NCBI GenBank assembly: GCA_021811105.1
Contig: JAJZPM010000018.1
Location: 1 to 54,849 of the forward strand
Origin: Nitrospirota bacterium
GTDB taxonomy: Bacteria > Nitrospirota > Thermodesulfovibrionia > Thermodesulfovibrionales > UBA6898
Length of the DNA: 54,849 nucleotides
Direction: 5' to 3'
The notes beneath the pieces were generated by a model. It was not told the DNA's origin and did not search any database. It was given only the letters and a program-made list of their open reading frames with translations. A program made the position numbers and the translations under genes. Below, one piece after another: positions 16,877 through 26,151 of the stretch. Positions within the stretch are counted from its first letter, which is position 1, and every line of letters starts with the position of its first letter.

Positions 16877-17356
16877 ATGATTATCCTCGGTCTAGACCCC
16901 GGCTTGGCCAGCACCGGCTTTGGAGCCATTAATTGCGAGAACACCCGGCTGTCGCTTCTCAAATGCGGATATATTAAAACTTCCCCTAAAGACCATATTT
17001 CCGACAGACTGTGCCAGATACATTTAGACGTTAATCATTTAATACATACCTTGCGGCCGGATCTCATTGCAGTAGAGAATATATTCTCCATGATCAGATA
17101 TCCTAGAGCCGGTATATTATTAGGCGGCGTTTTAGGTATCATATATTTAGCAGTTTCTCAAAATAGTGTATTAATGAAAGAAATTACTCCCAAGGAAGTA
17201 AAAAATTCGTTGGTCGGATATGGCAGCGCGGATAAAGATCAAATCAAGGAAACAGTAAAGAAATTGCTAAAAGTTCCCGACGTCAAGTCTCTGCATGCGG
17301 CTGATGCCCTCGCTATCGCCTTAACGGCATTTTATCGAAAGGTACCGCAGAGGTGA
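16877..17356 (+). CDS. ruvC: Crossover junction endodeoxyribonuclease RuvC
   Basis: Holliday-junction resolvase. 159 residues with catalytic acids D7 (G-L-D-P-G), E67 (A-V-E-N-I-F) and D143, and H140 in H-A-A-D-A-L-A-I-A-L, the histidine variant found in many RuvC proteins. ATG 16877 has a GAGGT just upstream. The stop overlaps the GTG of ruvA. The coding DNA is clearly more AT-rich (TTA, ATA and AAT codons frequent) than gmhA before it and queH after it, a feature shared by ruvA and ruvB. Confidence 0.97.
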   Translation: MIILGLDPGLASTGFGAINCENTRLSLLKCGYIKTSPKDHISDRLCQIHLDVNHLIHTLRPDLIAVENIFSMIRYPRAGILLGGVLGIIYLAVSQNSVLMKEITPKEVKNSLVGYGSADKDQIKETVKKLLKVPDVKSLHAADALAIALTAFYRKVPQR

Positions 17357-17970
17357 TTTCTTATTTAGAAGGAAATTTATTGGATAGTTCTGATGATCGA
17401 ATTACGCTTTTGGTGAACGGAATTGGTTATGAAATTTTGATCCCGGCCTTTGTGATGAATGAAATCAAAAGAGATATGCAATCTGAAAATAAAGAATTGA
17501 AATTATATATTTCGTATAACCAGTCTGAAAGACAGCCGAAGCCGGTTCTTGTGGGATTTAAACACGCAGCGGAAAAAAAGTTCTTTGAGCTTTTCATTTC
17601 CGTCGAAGACATAGGACCGGCAGCGGCCATTAAGGCTCTGGTGAAACCTGTTAGAGAGATAGCGCGCGCCATTGAGGAAAAGGATGCAGGAACGTTACGA
17701 CAATTAAAAGGCATCGGTGAAAGGAAGGCCGAGAAAATTATCGCTACTCTTAAGGGTAAGGTCGCGATGTATGCATTAATGCGCGAAGTTGAAACACTGC
17801 CCGAACCGGTCGAAGATTTCAAGAAAGAAGTTGAAAATGTTCTTGTAAATCAACTCGGTCACAAGTTGATGGAAGCGCGAAAAATGATAGAGGAAGCGAT
17901 GAAGCGAAATCCGGGCATAAGTTCGTCTGAAGAGCTATTTGAGGAAGTTTATCGAGGACAAAAAAAGTGA
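17353..17970 (+). CDS. ruvA: Holliday junction branch migration protein RuvA
   Basis: DNA-junction-binding subunit of the RuvAB motor. 205 residues: N-terminal OB fold (about 1-65), tandem helix-hairpin-helix region with [11 protein letters not shown] (about 120-130), and a C-terminal domain III (about 155-200) that contacts RuvB. The first hairpin is less standard ([12 protein letters not shown]). GTG start overlaps the ruvC stop (GTGA). Its own TGA overlaps the ruvB GTG. Confidence 0.95.
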   Translation: MISYLEGNLLDSSDDRITLLVNGIGYEILIPAFVMNEIKRDMQSENKELKLYISYNQSERQPKPVLVGFKHAAEKKFFELFISVEDIGPAAAIKALVKPVREIARAIEEKDAGTLRQLKGIGERKAEKIIATLKGKVAMYALMREVETLPEPVEDFKKEVENVLVNQLGHKLMEARKMIEEAMKRNPGISSSEELFEEVYRGQKK

Positions 17971-19025
17971 TCTTTGAAGAGTCAAACAATATCCCTGACA
18001 TTTTAAAAATAAGCAGTATTTCTGAAGAAGATAATAATTTAAACCTGAGGCCGAAGCAACTTTCCGAATACGTGGGGCAAGACATGATAGTTGAAACACT
18101 AAAGATAGCTATAGAAGCTGCCCTGCAAAGGAAAGAACCTCTCGATCACATCTTGTTTAATGGGCCGCCAGGTCTGGGCAAAACGACGTTGGCTCATATC
18201 ATTGCAAATGAGATGGGCACGAAGATCATTACTTCCTCCGGCCCTGCCCTAGAAAAAGGCGGCGATCTAATGGGGATATTGACCCACATGGAAAAGGGCG
18301 ACGTTTTTTTTATTGATGAAATTCATAGACTTCCGAAAGTCGTTGAGGAATTTCTTTACTCAGCGATGGAAGACTTCGCGGTAGATTTTATTTTCGATAA
18401 AGGTGTACACGCGCGCACGCACAGATACAGGCTTGAACCATTCACGTTGATAGGCGCAACAACAAGAGCCGGCCTTTTATCTTCTCCGCTAAGAGAAAGA
18501 TTCGGAATTACAAGAGATCTTGACTTCTATAACGATAAGGACCTAATGCGTATCATAAAGCGCTCGGCTGCAATATTAGATGTAATCCTGGATAATGACG
18601 GAGCTTACGAAATAGCCCGAAGGTCAAGAGGGACACCCAGGGTCGCGAATAGGTTGTTGAAACGCGTTCGGGATTATGCGCAGGTCAGGGCACAAGGGAA
18701 AATAACCAGGGATGTAGCAATGGAAGCATTAGCGTTGGAGGGTGTCGACGAGCACGGTTTAGGCGAAACTGACAGAAAACTTCTAAAAATAATAATCCTT
18801 AATTATAAAGGTGGGCCTGTCGGCATTGAGGCTCTCGCTTCAACCCTTCAGTTGGAGACGGATGTCTTATTGGATGTGGTTGAACCTTATTTATTAAAGA
18901 CAGGCTTTATTATTAGGACCTCACACGGGAGAAAAGCTTCGGAAAAGGCTTATGTCCATTTAAAGGAAGAATTTAAAGAGCCGGACAGTACCGGTTTGTT
19001 TGGAAGTATTAAGCATAAACGGTAA
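17967..19025 (+). CDS. ruvB: Holliday junction branch migration ATPase RuvB
   Basis: AAA+ motor driving branch migration. 352 residues with Walker A G-P-P-G-L-G-K-T (66-73), Walker B D-E-I-H (117-120), sensor I G-A-T-T-R-A-G, arginine finger region S-P-L-R-E-R-F-G, and the C-terminal winged helix. GTG start overlaps the ruvA TGA. The three genes are a complete, tightly coupled ruvCAB unit. The low-GC codon usage continues to its end and then stops abruptly at queH. Confidence 0.97.
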   Translation: MIFEESNNIPDILKISSISEEDNNLNLRPKQLSEYVGQDMIVETLKIAIEAALQRKEPLDHILFNGPPGLGKTTLAHIIANEMGTKIITSSGPALEKGGDLMGILTHMEKGDVFFIDEIHRLPKVVEEFLYSAMEDFAVDFIFDKGVHARTHRYRLEPFTLIGATTRAGLLSSPLRERFGITRDLDFYNDKDLMRIIKRSAAILDVILDNDGAYEIARRSRGTPRVANRLLKRVRDYAQVRAQGKITRDVAMEALALEGVDEHGLGETDRKLLKIIILNYKGGPVGIEALASTLQLETDVLLDVVEPYLLKTGFIIRTSHGRKASEKAYVHLKEEFKEPDSTGLFGSIKHKR

Positions 19026-19030
19026 TACCG

Positions 19031-19579
19031 ATGAAACTTCTGATGCACATCTGTTGTTCCAACTGCAGCATTTACCCTCTTGAGTTACTGCTGATGAAGG
19101 GCGTAGACGTTAAAGGGCTCTGGTTCAATCCGAACATACACCCCTTCACCGAGTATACGCAGAGGCTCGACTCCCTCAGGAAACTGGAAAAAATATGGGG
19201 TCTTGACGTCGAATACATCGATGCGTATCCGCTCGACGCGTTTCTGACGTCCATCGTCGGAAAGGGTACTGAAAGGTGCGCAGTCTGTTACGCGACACGC
19301 CTTGAAAAGACGGCCGAGACAGCCAAAATGATGAATGTCTCCGGTTTTACCACTTCCCTGCTTGCCAGTCCGTATCAGAAATTTGATATGATAATAGCGA
19401 TAGGAAATGAGATCGGCCGGAGGCACGGCGTCCCCTTCTACTACGAGGATATGAGGCAGGGGTGGAAAATTTCGAGGGGACTGGCCGCGGAGTTCGGACT
19501 CTATCGGCAGAAATACTGCGGGTGCATATACTCCGAAATGGAGCGATATCGAAAAAAGAGCCGTACGCTGAAAACATAG
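19031..19579 (+). CDS. queH: Epoxyqueuosine reductase QueH
   Basis: Reduces epoxyqueuosine in tRNA to queuosine, the last step of Q synthesis; non-orthologous replacement for cobalamin-dependent QueG. 182 residues of the DUF208 family. Cysteines lie at C8, C9 and C12 (H-I-C-C-S-N-C), C83 and C86 (R-C-A-V-C-Y), and C163 and C165 (K-Y-C-G-C-I-Y-S-E), matching the metal and Fe-S ligands of QueH. Starts 5 bases after ruvB. queA, the preceding enzyme in the pathway, is about 1.3 kb downstream on the same strand. Confidence 0.92.
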   Translation: MKLLMHICCSNCSIYPLELLLMKGVDVKGLWFNPNIHPFTEYTQRLDSLRKLEKIWGLDVEYIDAYPLDAFLTSIVGKGTERCAVCYATRLEKTAETAKMMNVSGFTTSLLASPYQKFDMIIAIGNEIGRRHGVPFYYEDMRQGWKISRGLAAEFGLYRQKYCGCIYSEMERYRKKSRTLKT

Positions 19580-19668
19580 GCGGCGCGAAATTCAGGCATC
19601 TCCGGCAAGAAGGGAACGGATGCATCCGTCCCGCGAACACTGCCGGCGGCAATTTACGGAATGAAAGA

Positions 19669-19896
19669 ATGGATGAGGGAATGCAGCATATAGGCAAGTT
19701 GCTGGTAATCGTCGGCATCGTGACGGCTCTGTTCGGAGTGCTCCTTATCTTCTCTGCCAAACTGCCCTGGCTCGGGAGGCTGCCGGGAGACATCGTGGTC
19801 CACAGAAAGAATTTCACCTTTTATTTTCCCCTCGCCACGAGCATACTGCTAAGTCTTCTCCTCACCCTGCTCTTCTGGCTCTTTGGAAAGAAGTAA
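19669..19896 (+). CDS. DUF2905 small membrane protein
   Basis: About 75 residues with two predicted membrane helices: about residues 8-28, and about 48-70. The connecting loop L-G-R-L-P-G-D-I-V-V matches the widespread DUF2905 family, whose function is unknown. ATG 19669 and ATG 19681 are both possible; the latter has GAGGGA directly adjacent, too close for a normal site. The stop is followed one base later by the SpoIID-like gene, so the two are probably co-expressed. Confidence 0.8.
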   Translation: MDEGMQHIGKLLVIVGIVTALFGVLLIFSAKLPWLGRLPGDIVVHRKNFTFYFPLATSILLSLLLTLLFWLFGKK

Positions 19897-19897
19897 G

Positions 19898-20875
19898 ATG
19901 CTCGCTAAATTCACTGCCCTTTATGTCTCGCTCATCTTCGCCTCAACGCTCGAAGCAAGTATGATCAAGGTGCTCATCCTTGACGATGTCTTCCAAAATA
20001 TTCCGGAGAAAAACGAACGGATAGAAAAAATGGGAAAGCTCAGCGGCGACCTTCTCGTCAGCGGCACCCACTACGCCGGGGACATCGAAGTCTGGAGAGG
20101 ACAGGGGGGAATGTATCTCATCAACGAACTCCCCCTGGAGGACTACGTAAAACACGTGGTGAACGCAGAGGTAAGTCCCAGCTGGGACATGGAGGCGCTG
20201 AAGGTGCAGGCGGTCATTGCGAGGACGTATGCCCTTTATCAGAAGACGGCGGGCAGCAACGGGAATTTCGACCTCACCTCGTCCGTGCTCCATCAGGTCT
20301 ATAAAGGGAGTACGGTAGACGCACGGATCGCCTATGCGGTAATGCATACCGAGGGAGAAGTCCTGTACTACAACGGGAAACTGATCGAAGCGCTCTACCA
20401 TTCAACGTGCGGAGGACAGACCGAAGACCCCGTGGAGGTTTTCGGAAAGAGTTATCCTTATCTCAGGCCTGTAAAGTCCCGCTGCGAGATATCCCCCTAC
20501 TGGATATGGGAGAGAAAGATCCCTGCGGACGAGATCGCAAAGGCCCTGCATGTGAGCGACATCGCGAAAATAACCATTTCGTCCTATACGTCGACGAAGA
20601 GAGTCAAGACGGTCGACATCGTCCACAGGGACGGTATAATGAAGGTAAAGGCGACCGACCTGCGAAAACTGCTCGGATGGAGTCGCCTCCCGAGCACGAA
20701 TTTCGAAGTCACCCGCGACAATGGGAGCTTCGTCTTCGAAGGAAAGGGATACGGACACGGCGTGGGGCTCTGCCAATGGTCGGCGCTGGAGATGGCCCGG
20801 GAGGGCAAGACCTACAGGGAAATTCTTTCTTTTTTCTATCCCGGGACAGTGATAAAACTATATGAAGACCGCTGA
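19898..20875 (+). CDS. SpoIID/LytB-domain protein
   Basis: 325 residues with a signal-peptide-like N-terminus (about 1-21) and a SpoIID/LytB region. Typical elements are L-P-L-E-D-Y-V-K-H-V-V, the A-L-K-V-Q-A-V-I-A-R-T-Y-A motif, Y-H-S-T-C-G-G-Q-T, and the C-terminal G-Y-G-H-G-V-G-L-C-Q-W. In Bacillus SpoIID is a lytic transglycosylase acting on denuded glycan; LytB enhances amidase activity. In a non-sporulator a peptidoglycan remodelling role in the periplasm is likely. ATG 19898 is two bases after the DUF2905 stop; the 3' end overlaps queA by 14 bases. Confidence 0.9.
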   Translation: MLAKFTALYVSLIFASTLEASMIKVLILDDVFQNIPEKNERIEKMGKLSGDLLVSGTHYAGDIEVWRGQGGMYLINELPLEDYVKHVVNAEVSPSWDMEALKVQAVIARTYALYQKTAGSNGNFDLTSSVLHQVYKGSTVDARIAYAVMHTEGEVLYYNGKLIEALYHSTCGGQTEDPVEVFGKSYPYLRPVKSRCEISPYWIWERKIPADEIAKALHVSDIAKITISSYTSTKRVKTVDIVHRDGIMKVKATDLRKLLGWSRLPSTNFEVTRDNGSFVFEGKGYGHGVGLCQWSALEMAREGKTYREILSFFYPGTVIKLYEDR

Positions 20876-21869
20876 GTACGACTTTCTTCTCCCCGGGAGG
20901 CTGATCGCCGACAGACCCCTCGCAAAAAGGGACGACTCACGCCTGCTTGTACTCCATCGCGACGGAGAGGTGGAGCACAGACGCTTTAGCGACCTGCCGG
21001 ATTACCTCAGGACAGGAGATATGCTTCTTCTGAACAAAACGAAGGTTTTCCCGTCAAAACTTGAAGGGAAAAAGCGAGGTGGAGGCAGGATCGAGATCCT
21101 GCTCGTCAGAGAGATCTCACTCGGTCTGTGGGAGATCCTGGCAAAGGGGAAATATTCCGGCCCCCTCCTGATCGCGGGGAAGGCGGTTGCGGAAGTAAGA
21201 GACGGGACGACGGTGCGTTTCGGGGAGCCTGAAAGACTGGGAGACCTCCTCCGGGAGCACGGGCTGATGCCTCTTCCTCCTTACATAAGAAGGCGGCCGG
21301 ACGCACTCGACAGAGAGAGATATCAGACGGTCTATGCAGAATCCGAAGGCTCTATCGCCGCCCCGACGGCCGGACTTCACTTCACCCGGGAACTTCTCCA
21401 CCGGATCGGCTCGAACTCGGTTCTGGTCAGGTCCGTCACCCTTCATGTCGGCACAGGTACCTTCAGGCCGGTAAAGACCGAAGAGGTCGATGGTCATCTC
21501 ATGGAGCGGGAGGTTTTTGAGATCGATCCCCTCGTCATTTCAGAAATGAGGGAGGTAAAGGCCCGGGGGAACCGAATCATCGCCGTCGGCACTACAACGA
21601 CGAGGGCAGTCGAGGGGTATCTGAGCGGCCAGTGCGAAATTCTTTCCGCGAACGGTACGATCAAAGGGACCACCAATATATTTATCCGCGAGGGATACGG
21701 ACCGCGCGGGGTGGATTCACTGATCACAAATTTTCATCTGCCCCGCTCCACACCCCTCATGCTTACTGCGGTATTTGCAGGTCGGGAAAGACTTCTTAAA
21801 AACTATGAATCGGCTATCTCCATGGGCTATAGATTTTTCTCCTACGGTGATGCTATGCTTGTTTTATGA
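20862..21869 (+). CDS. queA: S-adenosylmethionine:tRNA ribosyltransferase-isomerase
   Basis: Transfers and isomerises the ribose of SAM onto preQ1 in tRNA to give epoxyqueuosine, the substrate of QueH encoded upstream. 335 residues, normal length. Family landmarks: Y-D-F-L-L-P (4-9), L-L-N-K-T-K-V (about 53-59), A-A-P-T-A-G-L-H-F-T (about 166-175), and H-V-G-T-G-T-F-R-P-V. Overlaps the SpoIID-like gene at its start; its TGA overlaps the ATG of the SPOR gene. Confidence 0.97.
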   Translation: MKTAEYDFLLPGRLIADRPLAKRDDSRLLVLHRDGEVEHRRFSDLPDYLRTGDMLLLNKTKVFPSKLEGKKRGGGRIEILLVREISLGLWEILAKGKYSGPLLIAGKAVAEVRDGTTVRFGEPERLGDLLREHGLMPLPPYIRRRPDALDRERYQTVYAESEGSIAAPTAGLHFTRELLHRIGSNSVLVRSVTLHVGTGTFRPVKTEEVDGHLMEREVFEIDPLVISEMREVKARGNRIIAVGTTTTRAVEGYLSGQCEILSANGTIKGTTNIFIREGYGPRGVDSLITNFHLPRSTPLMLTAVFAGRERLLKNYESAISMGYRFFSYGDAMLVL

Positions 21870-22552
21870 ACGGCGGAAACGTGAAGGAAAGAGGCCCGAT
21901 GCAGCGCGCAGGGAAGGAGTTCGTCATCGTTATCGTGATAGTGTTTTCTTCTCTTAGTTTCACACTCGGCTTTTTTGTCGGAAAGAAGAACGGAAGAAGT
22001 AACGCAGAGGGCACCCCTCAGTCCGTGGCGCTGCCGGAGGCGTCGGACCAGGCGCGGCAAAACGCCGCCGCGCAGGAGATACCGCCGGCTGCTGTTGATG
22101 TCACGCCGAGCCGTGACATCACGCAGGGCCGGCCGACAGGAGAAGATGACCGGATTCCACCGCCGGCTGAGCCCGCCGCCCCGGTGAAGACGGGTACGGA
22201 CGGCAAGGCGCGCCAAGTCCCGGATGCGGCGGCGAAGGGACCGGCAGAGGGCATAAAGAAAGAGAAAGCCGCGTTACCTGAAACAAGGCGGACGGATCCG
22301 GCGAAAGGCGGCGCCGAATTCTCGGTCCAGCTGGGCGCACTGAAGAACTCCGCGGAAGCGAAGCGACTGAAAAATAAGTACGCGGGTGAAGGATACTCGA
22401 CGTATATCACGGTCGTCTCAGGAAAGAACAAAGAGAAAATTTACAAGGTAAAGGCCGGCAAATTCAGGGAAAGGAAAGATGCGGAGCTGCTCTCTATCAA
22501 GCTGAAGAAAAACGGAGCTATCCACGCATTCGTCACCAGCAGGAACGAATAA
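21866..22552 (+). CDS. SPOR-domain membrane protein
   Basis: 228 residues: cytoplasmic N-terminus, one membrane helix (about 17-40), a long low-complexity periplasmic linker rich in Pro, Ala, Lys and Glu (about 45-150), and a C-terminal SPOR domain (about 152-228; F-S-V-Q-L-G-A-L-K opening). SPOR domains bind denuded glycan strands at the septum, so this is probably a cell-division-associated factor (FtsN- or DedD-like architecture). ATG overlaps the queA stop. Its TAA is directly followed by the AAGGAG that serves phoH. Confidence 0.88.
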   Translation: MNGGNVKERGPMQRAGKEFVIVIVIVFSSLSFTLGFFVGKKNGRSNAEGTPQSVALPEASDQARQNAAAQEIPPAAVDVTPSRDITQGRPTGEDDRIPPPAEPAAPVKTGTDGKARQVPDAAAKGPAEGIKKEKAALPETRRTDPAKGGAEFSVQLGALKNSAEAKRLKNKYAGEGYSTYITVVSGKNKEKIYKVKAGKFRERKDAELLSIKLKKNGAIHAFVTSRNE

Positions 22553-22564
22553 GGAGCGTATACG
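22551..22564 (+). promoter_or_regulatory. Strong Shine-Dalgarno preceding an ACG start codon of phoH
   Basis: AAGGAG (22551-22556) is followed by a 5-base spacer and ACG (22562-22564). No ATG, GTG or TTG is in frame between the upstream TAA (22550-22552) and GTG 22667, yet the translated region from the ACG onward looks like the normal PhoH N-terminus. Confidence 0.6.
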
Positions 22565-23527
22565 AATACCACGGTTATCGAATTCGGCACCGAAGAGGAA
22601 TATCCCTCTCTGTTCAACGGTCTGGAAAAAAGCCTTCGCGCGATTGAAGAATCTCTCGAAATAAAGGTGAGTTCCCGGGGCAATAAGATATTCATCCGGG
22701 GAGAAGAGAGAAAGATAAGAACGGCCGAAAAACTCATCCGGGAACTCATGCAGCTCAGCCGCGAGGAACCAGCGTTATCGCCGGAGGATATCCGCGCGGC
22801 AATCAGATCGGCACCGGAGAGCGAAGGGATATCTCTGAAAGAGCTGTTCCTCGACAATATCCAGGTCGCATCGAAACGACGCTTCATCATCCCCAAAACG
22901 TCGACGCAGAAGGCATATATCGAAGCGATTCGGCATCACGACATCGTGATCGGCATCGGCCCGGCCGGCACCGGGAAGACATATCTGGCGATGGCGATGG
23001 CGATAAACGCCTTTCTGAAAAAACAGGTGAGCAGAATTGTACTTGCCAGACCCGCGATCGAAGCGGGCGAAAAGCTGGGTTTTCTTCCCGGTGATATGTA
23101 CGAAAAGATCAATCCTTATCTGAGACCGCTTTACGACGCTCTCTATGACATGATGGAGGCGGAAAAGGCGGCAAGGCTCATCGAGCGGGGAGTAATTGAG
23201 ATTGCACCGCTCGCCTTTATGCGTGGAAGGACCCTGAACGACTCCTTCATCATACTCGATGAGGCACAGAATACGACTTCGGAACAGATGAAAATGTATC
23301 TTACGAGGCTGGGGTTCAACTCAAAGACCGTCATCACCGGCGACGTCACCCAAATCGATCTGCCGCAGGGAAAAAGCTCCGGACTTGTTGAAATCGTCAG
23401 GATCCTGGATGGTATCAAAGGGATCAATTTTATATTCTTTTCGGAGAAGGACGTGGTCAGGCATAAGCTGGTGCAGGAAATAATAAAGGCATACGAAAAA
23501 CATGAAAAACGGAACCCGGAAGGATAA
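22562..23527 (+). CDS. phoH: PhoH-family ATPase
   Basis: P-loop ATPase of the PhoH/PhoL type, linked to RNA metabolism together with YbeY. From ACG 22562 the protein has about 321 residues. The N-terminal KH-like region (about 1-75) includes [10 protein letters not shown]; Walker A is G-P-A-G-T-G-K-T and Walker B-like I-I-L-D-E-A-Q-N. Starting at the first canonical codon, GTG 22667, would remove about 35 residues that fit the family N-terminus. It would also leave 114 bases after the ribosome binding site untranslated, so ACG initiation is preferred. Member of the conserved phoH - HD phosphohydrolase - ybeY - dgkA cluster. Confidence 0.85.
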   Translation, partial: TNTTVIEFGTEEEYPSLFNGLEKSLRAIEESLEIKVSSRGNKIFIRGEERKIRTAEKLIRELMQLSREEPALSPEDIRAAIRSAPESEGISLKELFLDNIQVASKRRFIIPKTSTQKAYIEAIRHHDIVIGIGPAGTGKTYLAMAMAINAFLKKQVSRIVLARPAIEAGEKLGFLPGDMYEKINPYLRPLYDALYDMMEAEKAARLIERGVIEIAPLAFMRGRTLNDSFIILDEAQNTTSEQMKMYLTRLGFNSKTVITGDVTQIDLPQGKSSGLVEIVRILDGIKGINFIFFSEKDVVRHKLVQEIIKAYEKHEKRNPEG

Positions 23528-25049
23528 GAAAGGAATCCCTTTTTCTCTCCCCGTGCCGGCTGACATAAAGAAGCCGCCGTTCCTCTTTCTGCTGGCGCTT
23601 GCCGTTTCGGCGTCGCTCATGACCAACCTGAGCGTCGCGCGGTTCATCGGCGGGACCCTTATCGCCGCGGTCCTCCTCTTCATTCTTTATCGAGACATCA
23701 TGCGGTACAAGCCCGCGTACATCAACAACTACCACATGCTCCTCCTACTGGGACTCATGATCGTCAGCACGCTTGTCATAGGAAGGATGTTCGACTATCT
23801 CCTGCAGAACCTCTCGAGGGGTATAGGGTCCATTGCGGCGGATACCGCAATATACGGCATTCCAATCGCTGCAGGCGCCATGCTTGTCACCCTGCTCTTC
23901 GATTTCCATACCGCCATCACCTTTTCTTTCACGATTAGCCTGCTGACGGGCTACTGGTTGAACGATCCCCTCTATCCCGTTTATACGTTTGTCGGCAGTC
24001 TCACCGCTGCCTTCAGCGTCATACGTTGCAAAAAGAGGTCCGCCCTTCTCAGGGGCGGTTTTTATGTCGCAGGGACGAATGTGCTGATCGCGTTGATCAT
24101 TTTGACCACCAGAGGCGAACTTGAGGTCATTAAGGTCTTTTCGTCCGTGGTCTTCGCAGTTTTCGCCGGCATCTCGGTCTCTTCGCTCGTGTCGGTGCTC
24201 CTGCCCTTCCTCGAATATACCTTCAAAATCACCACCGATATCAGCCTTCTCGAACTGCTCGACCTTAACCAGCCCGTCATGAAAAACCTGATGATCACGG
24301 CGCCCGGGACTTACCATCACAGTGTGATCGTAGGGAACCTCGTTGAGGCGGCTGCGGAGGCGGTCGGCGTCAATCCCCTCCTGGGCAGGGTCAGTTCCTA
24401 TTATCACGACATCGGGAAGATAAAGATGCCCGAATATTTTGTCGAAAATCAGGGGGGAGCGCCGAGCAAACACGATAAGCTCACACCCCATATGAGCAGC
24501 ATGATCATCGCCAACCACGTCAAGGAGGGCGTGGAACTGGCGAAACAGTATAAGCTTCCCCAGGTGATCATCGACATTATCAAACAACACCACGGGTCCG
24601 CACTCATCACCTACTTTTATCAGAAGGCAAAAGAGCTTGATCAGGAGCGGCTGTCCAATGTGGAGGATTACAAATATCCCGGACCCAAGCCCCAGACGCG
24701 CGTCGCGGCACTCGTTATGATGGCCGACGCCGTGGAAGCCTCCTCCAGAGTGCTTACTGACCCGACCCCCGCACGGATATCGGCCCTGGTCGACAAGATC
24801 ATCAATCACATCTTCCTCGACGGCCAGCTCGACGAGTGCGAGCTCACTCTCAAGGACATCTCGGAGATTAAGAAGAGGTTCACGTATATTCTTACCGGCA
24901 TTTTCCACAGGAGGATCGATTACCCCGGCTTTGATTTCGGCGATGGTGATACACACAAAGAACCTTCAAAGGGCGAAAAGGCTAAACTTGCCGAGGATAC
25001 GAAGGGACCTCGCCAGGGCGCTCCGCTTGCTCGATCTTTCGCACGCTGA
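23502..25049 (+). CDS. Membrane HD phosphohydrolase (PgpH-like, lacks extracytoplasmic domain)
   Basis: 515 residues. Several hydrophobic helices (about 28-240) correspond to the 7TM-7TMR-HD region, followed by a cytoplasmic HD domain (about 260-430). The domain has H-H-S of [12 protein letters not shown], the second-metal H-H-G of K-Q-H-H-G, and A-D-A-V-E. PgpH proteins with this architecture hydrolyse c-di-AMP. The large N-terminal 7TMR-HDED ligand-binding domain usually found between helix 1 and the rest is missing; the usual length is about 700-800. It overlaps phoH by 26 bases and ybeY by about 107 bases. c-di-AMP as substrate is inferred from family and cluster. Confidence 0.88.
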   Translation: MKNGTRKDKKGIPFSLPVPADIKKPPFLFLLALAVSASLMTNLSVARFIGGTLIAAVLLFILYRDIMRYKPAYINNYHMLLLLGLMIVSTLVIGRMFDYLLQNLSRGIGSIAADTAIYGIPIAAGAMLVTLLFDFHTAITFSFTISLLTGYWLNDPLYPVYTFVGSLTAAFSVIRCKKRSALLRGGFYVAGTNVLIALIILTTRGELEVIKVFSSVVFAVFAGISVSSLVSVLLPFLEYTFKITTDISLLELLDLNQPVMKNLMITAPGTYHHSVIVGNLVEAAAEAVGVNPLLGRVSSYYHDIGKIKMPEYFVENQGGAPSKHDKLTPHMSSMIIANHVKEGVELAKQYKLPQVIIDIIKQHHGSALITYFYQKAKELDQERLSNVEDYKYPGPKPQTRVAALVMMADAVEASSRVLTDPTPARISALVDKIINHIFLDGQLDECELTLKDISEIKKRFTYILTGIFHRRIDYPGFDFGDGDTHKEPSKGEKAKLAEDTKGPRQGAPLARSFAR

Positions 25050-25404
25050 GCTCAGCGTAGTGTTCGTCGGCAATGACAGGATGAGGCGGCTGAATGCGCG
25101 CTATCGCGCTATCGACCGCACAACCGACGTGCTCTCCTTTCCCCTGTCGGACAGCGCCCCGCCCAGGCGGCAAACTTCGTCATTTCCCTGCCCTCTGCCG
25201 CTCGGGGACATCGTCATATGCATTCCGAAGGCATCCGCCCAGGCCGGGGAATATGGCGTCACCTTCCGTGAGGAGCTTCTGCGGCTCCTGGTCCACGGCC
25301 TTCTTCATCTTGCAGGATACGACCATGAGATAAACGCCTACCGGAAAAGGAAGATGCAGGAGAAGGAGAAACAGCTGCTTGAAGCCCTTCAGACAGTGGC
25401 TTAA
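24943..25404 (+). CDS. ybeY: Endoribonuclease YbeY
   Basis: Metal-dependent endoribonuclease for 16S rRNA 3' maturation and ribosome quality control. About 153 residues. The zinc signature H-G-L-L-H-L-A-G-Y-D-H (about 121-131) is intact, and T-D-V-L-S-F-P precedes it. Start uncertain: ATG 24943, GTG 24946 and TTG 24931 all lie inside the 3' end of the HD gene. A 17-residue proline/arginine-rich loop after the F-P-L strand is longer than usual. Overlaps the next gene by 26 bases. Confidence 0.93.
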   Translation: MVIHTKNLQRAKRLNLPRIRRDLARALRLLDLSHAELSVVFVGNDRMRRLNARYRAIDRTTDVLSFPLSDSAPPRRQTSSFPCPLPLGDIVICIPKASAQAGEYGVTFREELLRLLVHGLLHLAGYDHEINAYRKRKMQEKEKQLLEALQTVA

Positions 25405-26080
25405 AAGCGCAAACTTCGCAATCGAGGGGATTCTCCACGGCGCCCGGACCCAGCGCCACCTCAGGTATCACTTTTTTTCCGCCGCGGCAGTACTCGTCGC
25501 GAGCTATATAGTCGGCGTTACCCGCATGGAGTTCATCCTCCTATCCCTGGCGGTCATTATCGTACTCGCAACCGAGATGCTAAACAGCGCCGTCGAGGCG
25601 GTCGTCGATTTGCTCTCCCCGGAATACGCCGAAAAGGCGCGAATCGCAAAAGATATCGCGGCGGGGGCTGTATTCATCACCGCCTTCGGCGCTGCCGTGC
25701 TCGGCTACATTATCCTCTTTCCGTACGTAAAGGGCATTTTTTCGGGCGGATTTCACATTGCGCGTCACTCGAAGGAGGATATTTCCCTGATATCCTTCAT
25801 CATCGTCCTGATATTCGTGATCATAGCCAAATCATATTTCGGCAAGGGACATCCGCTCAGCGGGGGGATGCCGAGCGGCCATTCGGCCCTCGCCTTCTCG
25901 GCCTGGGTCTGCGTCACCTTCACCACCGGAAACTTTCTTGCGTCTCTTCTCTGCTTTATACTTGCGGCCCTGATCGCCCACAGCAGAGTCGCCGCAAAGG
26001 TCCACAGCGTCTGGGAGGTGGTTGCGGGAGGCCTGATGGGCTCCACCCTCACCTTTCTGCTCTTTAAACTCTTTTCGTAA
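25379..26080 (+). CDS. Diacylglycerol/undecaprenol kinase fused to a PAP2 phosphatase
   Basis: 233 residues with two membrane domains. Residues about 5-115 are a DgkA-type lipid kinase (A-N-F-A-I-E-G-I, E-M-L-N-S-A-V-E-A-V-V-D motifs). Residues about 140-230 are a PAP2 domain: K-S-Y-F-G-K-G-H-P, P-S-G-H-S, and S-R-x5-H-S-V-W-E. The last motif has Glu in place of the usual Asp, as in some PAP2 subfamilies. One polypeptide may thus phosphorylate undecaprenol and dephosphorylate the (pyro)phosphate, balancing the lipid-carrier pool. TTG start at 25379 inside ybeY. Ends the phoH-ybeY cluster; era and cdd, often next, are absent. Confidence 0.88.
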   Translation: MKPFRQWLKSANFAIEGILHGARTQRHLRYHFFSAAAVLVASYIVGVTRMEFILLSLAVIIVLATEMLNSAVEAVVDLLSPEYAEKARIAKDIAAGAVFITAFGAAVLGYIILFPYVKGIFSGGFHIARHSKEDISLISFIIVLIFVIIAKSYFGKGHPLSGGMPSGHSALAFSAWVCVTFTTGNFLASLLCFILAALIAHSRVAAKVHSVWEVVAGGLMGSTLTFLLFKLFS

Positions 26081-26151
26081 TCAGGGTCATTCCGACGGTT
26101 CCCGCACAGGCATAAAAGAAAGAATCATTTTGCCCGATTCGCGTTAACGGA

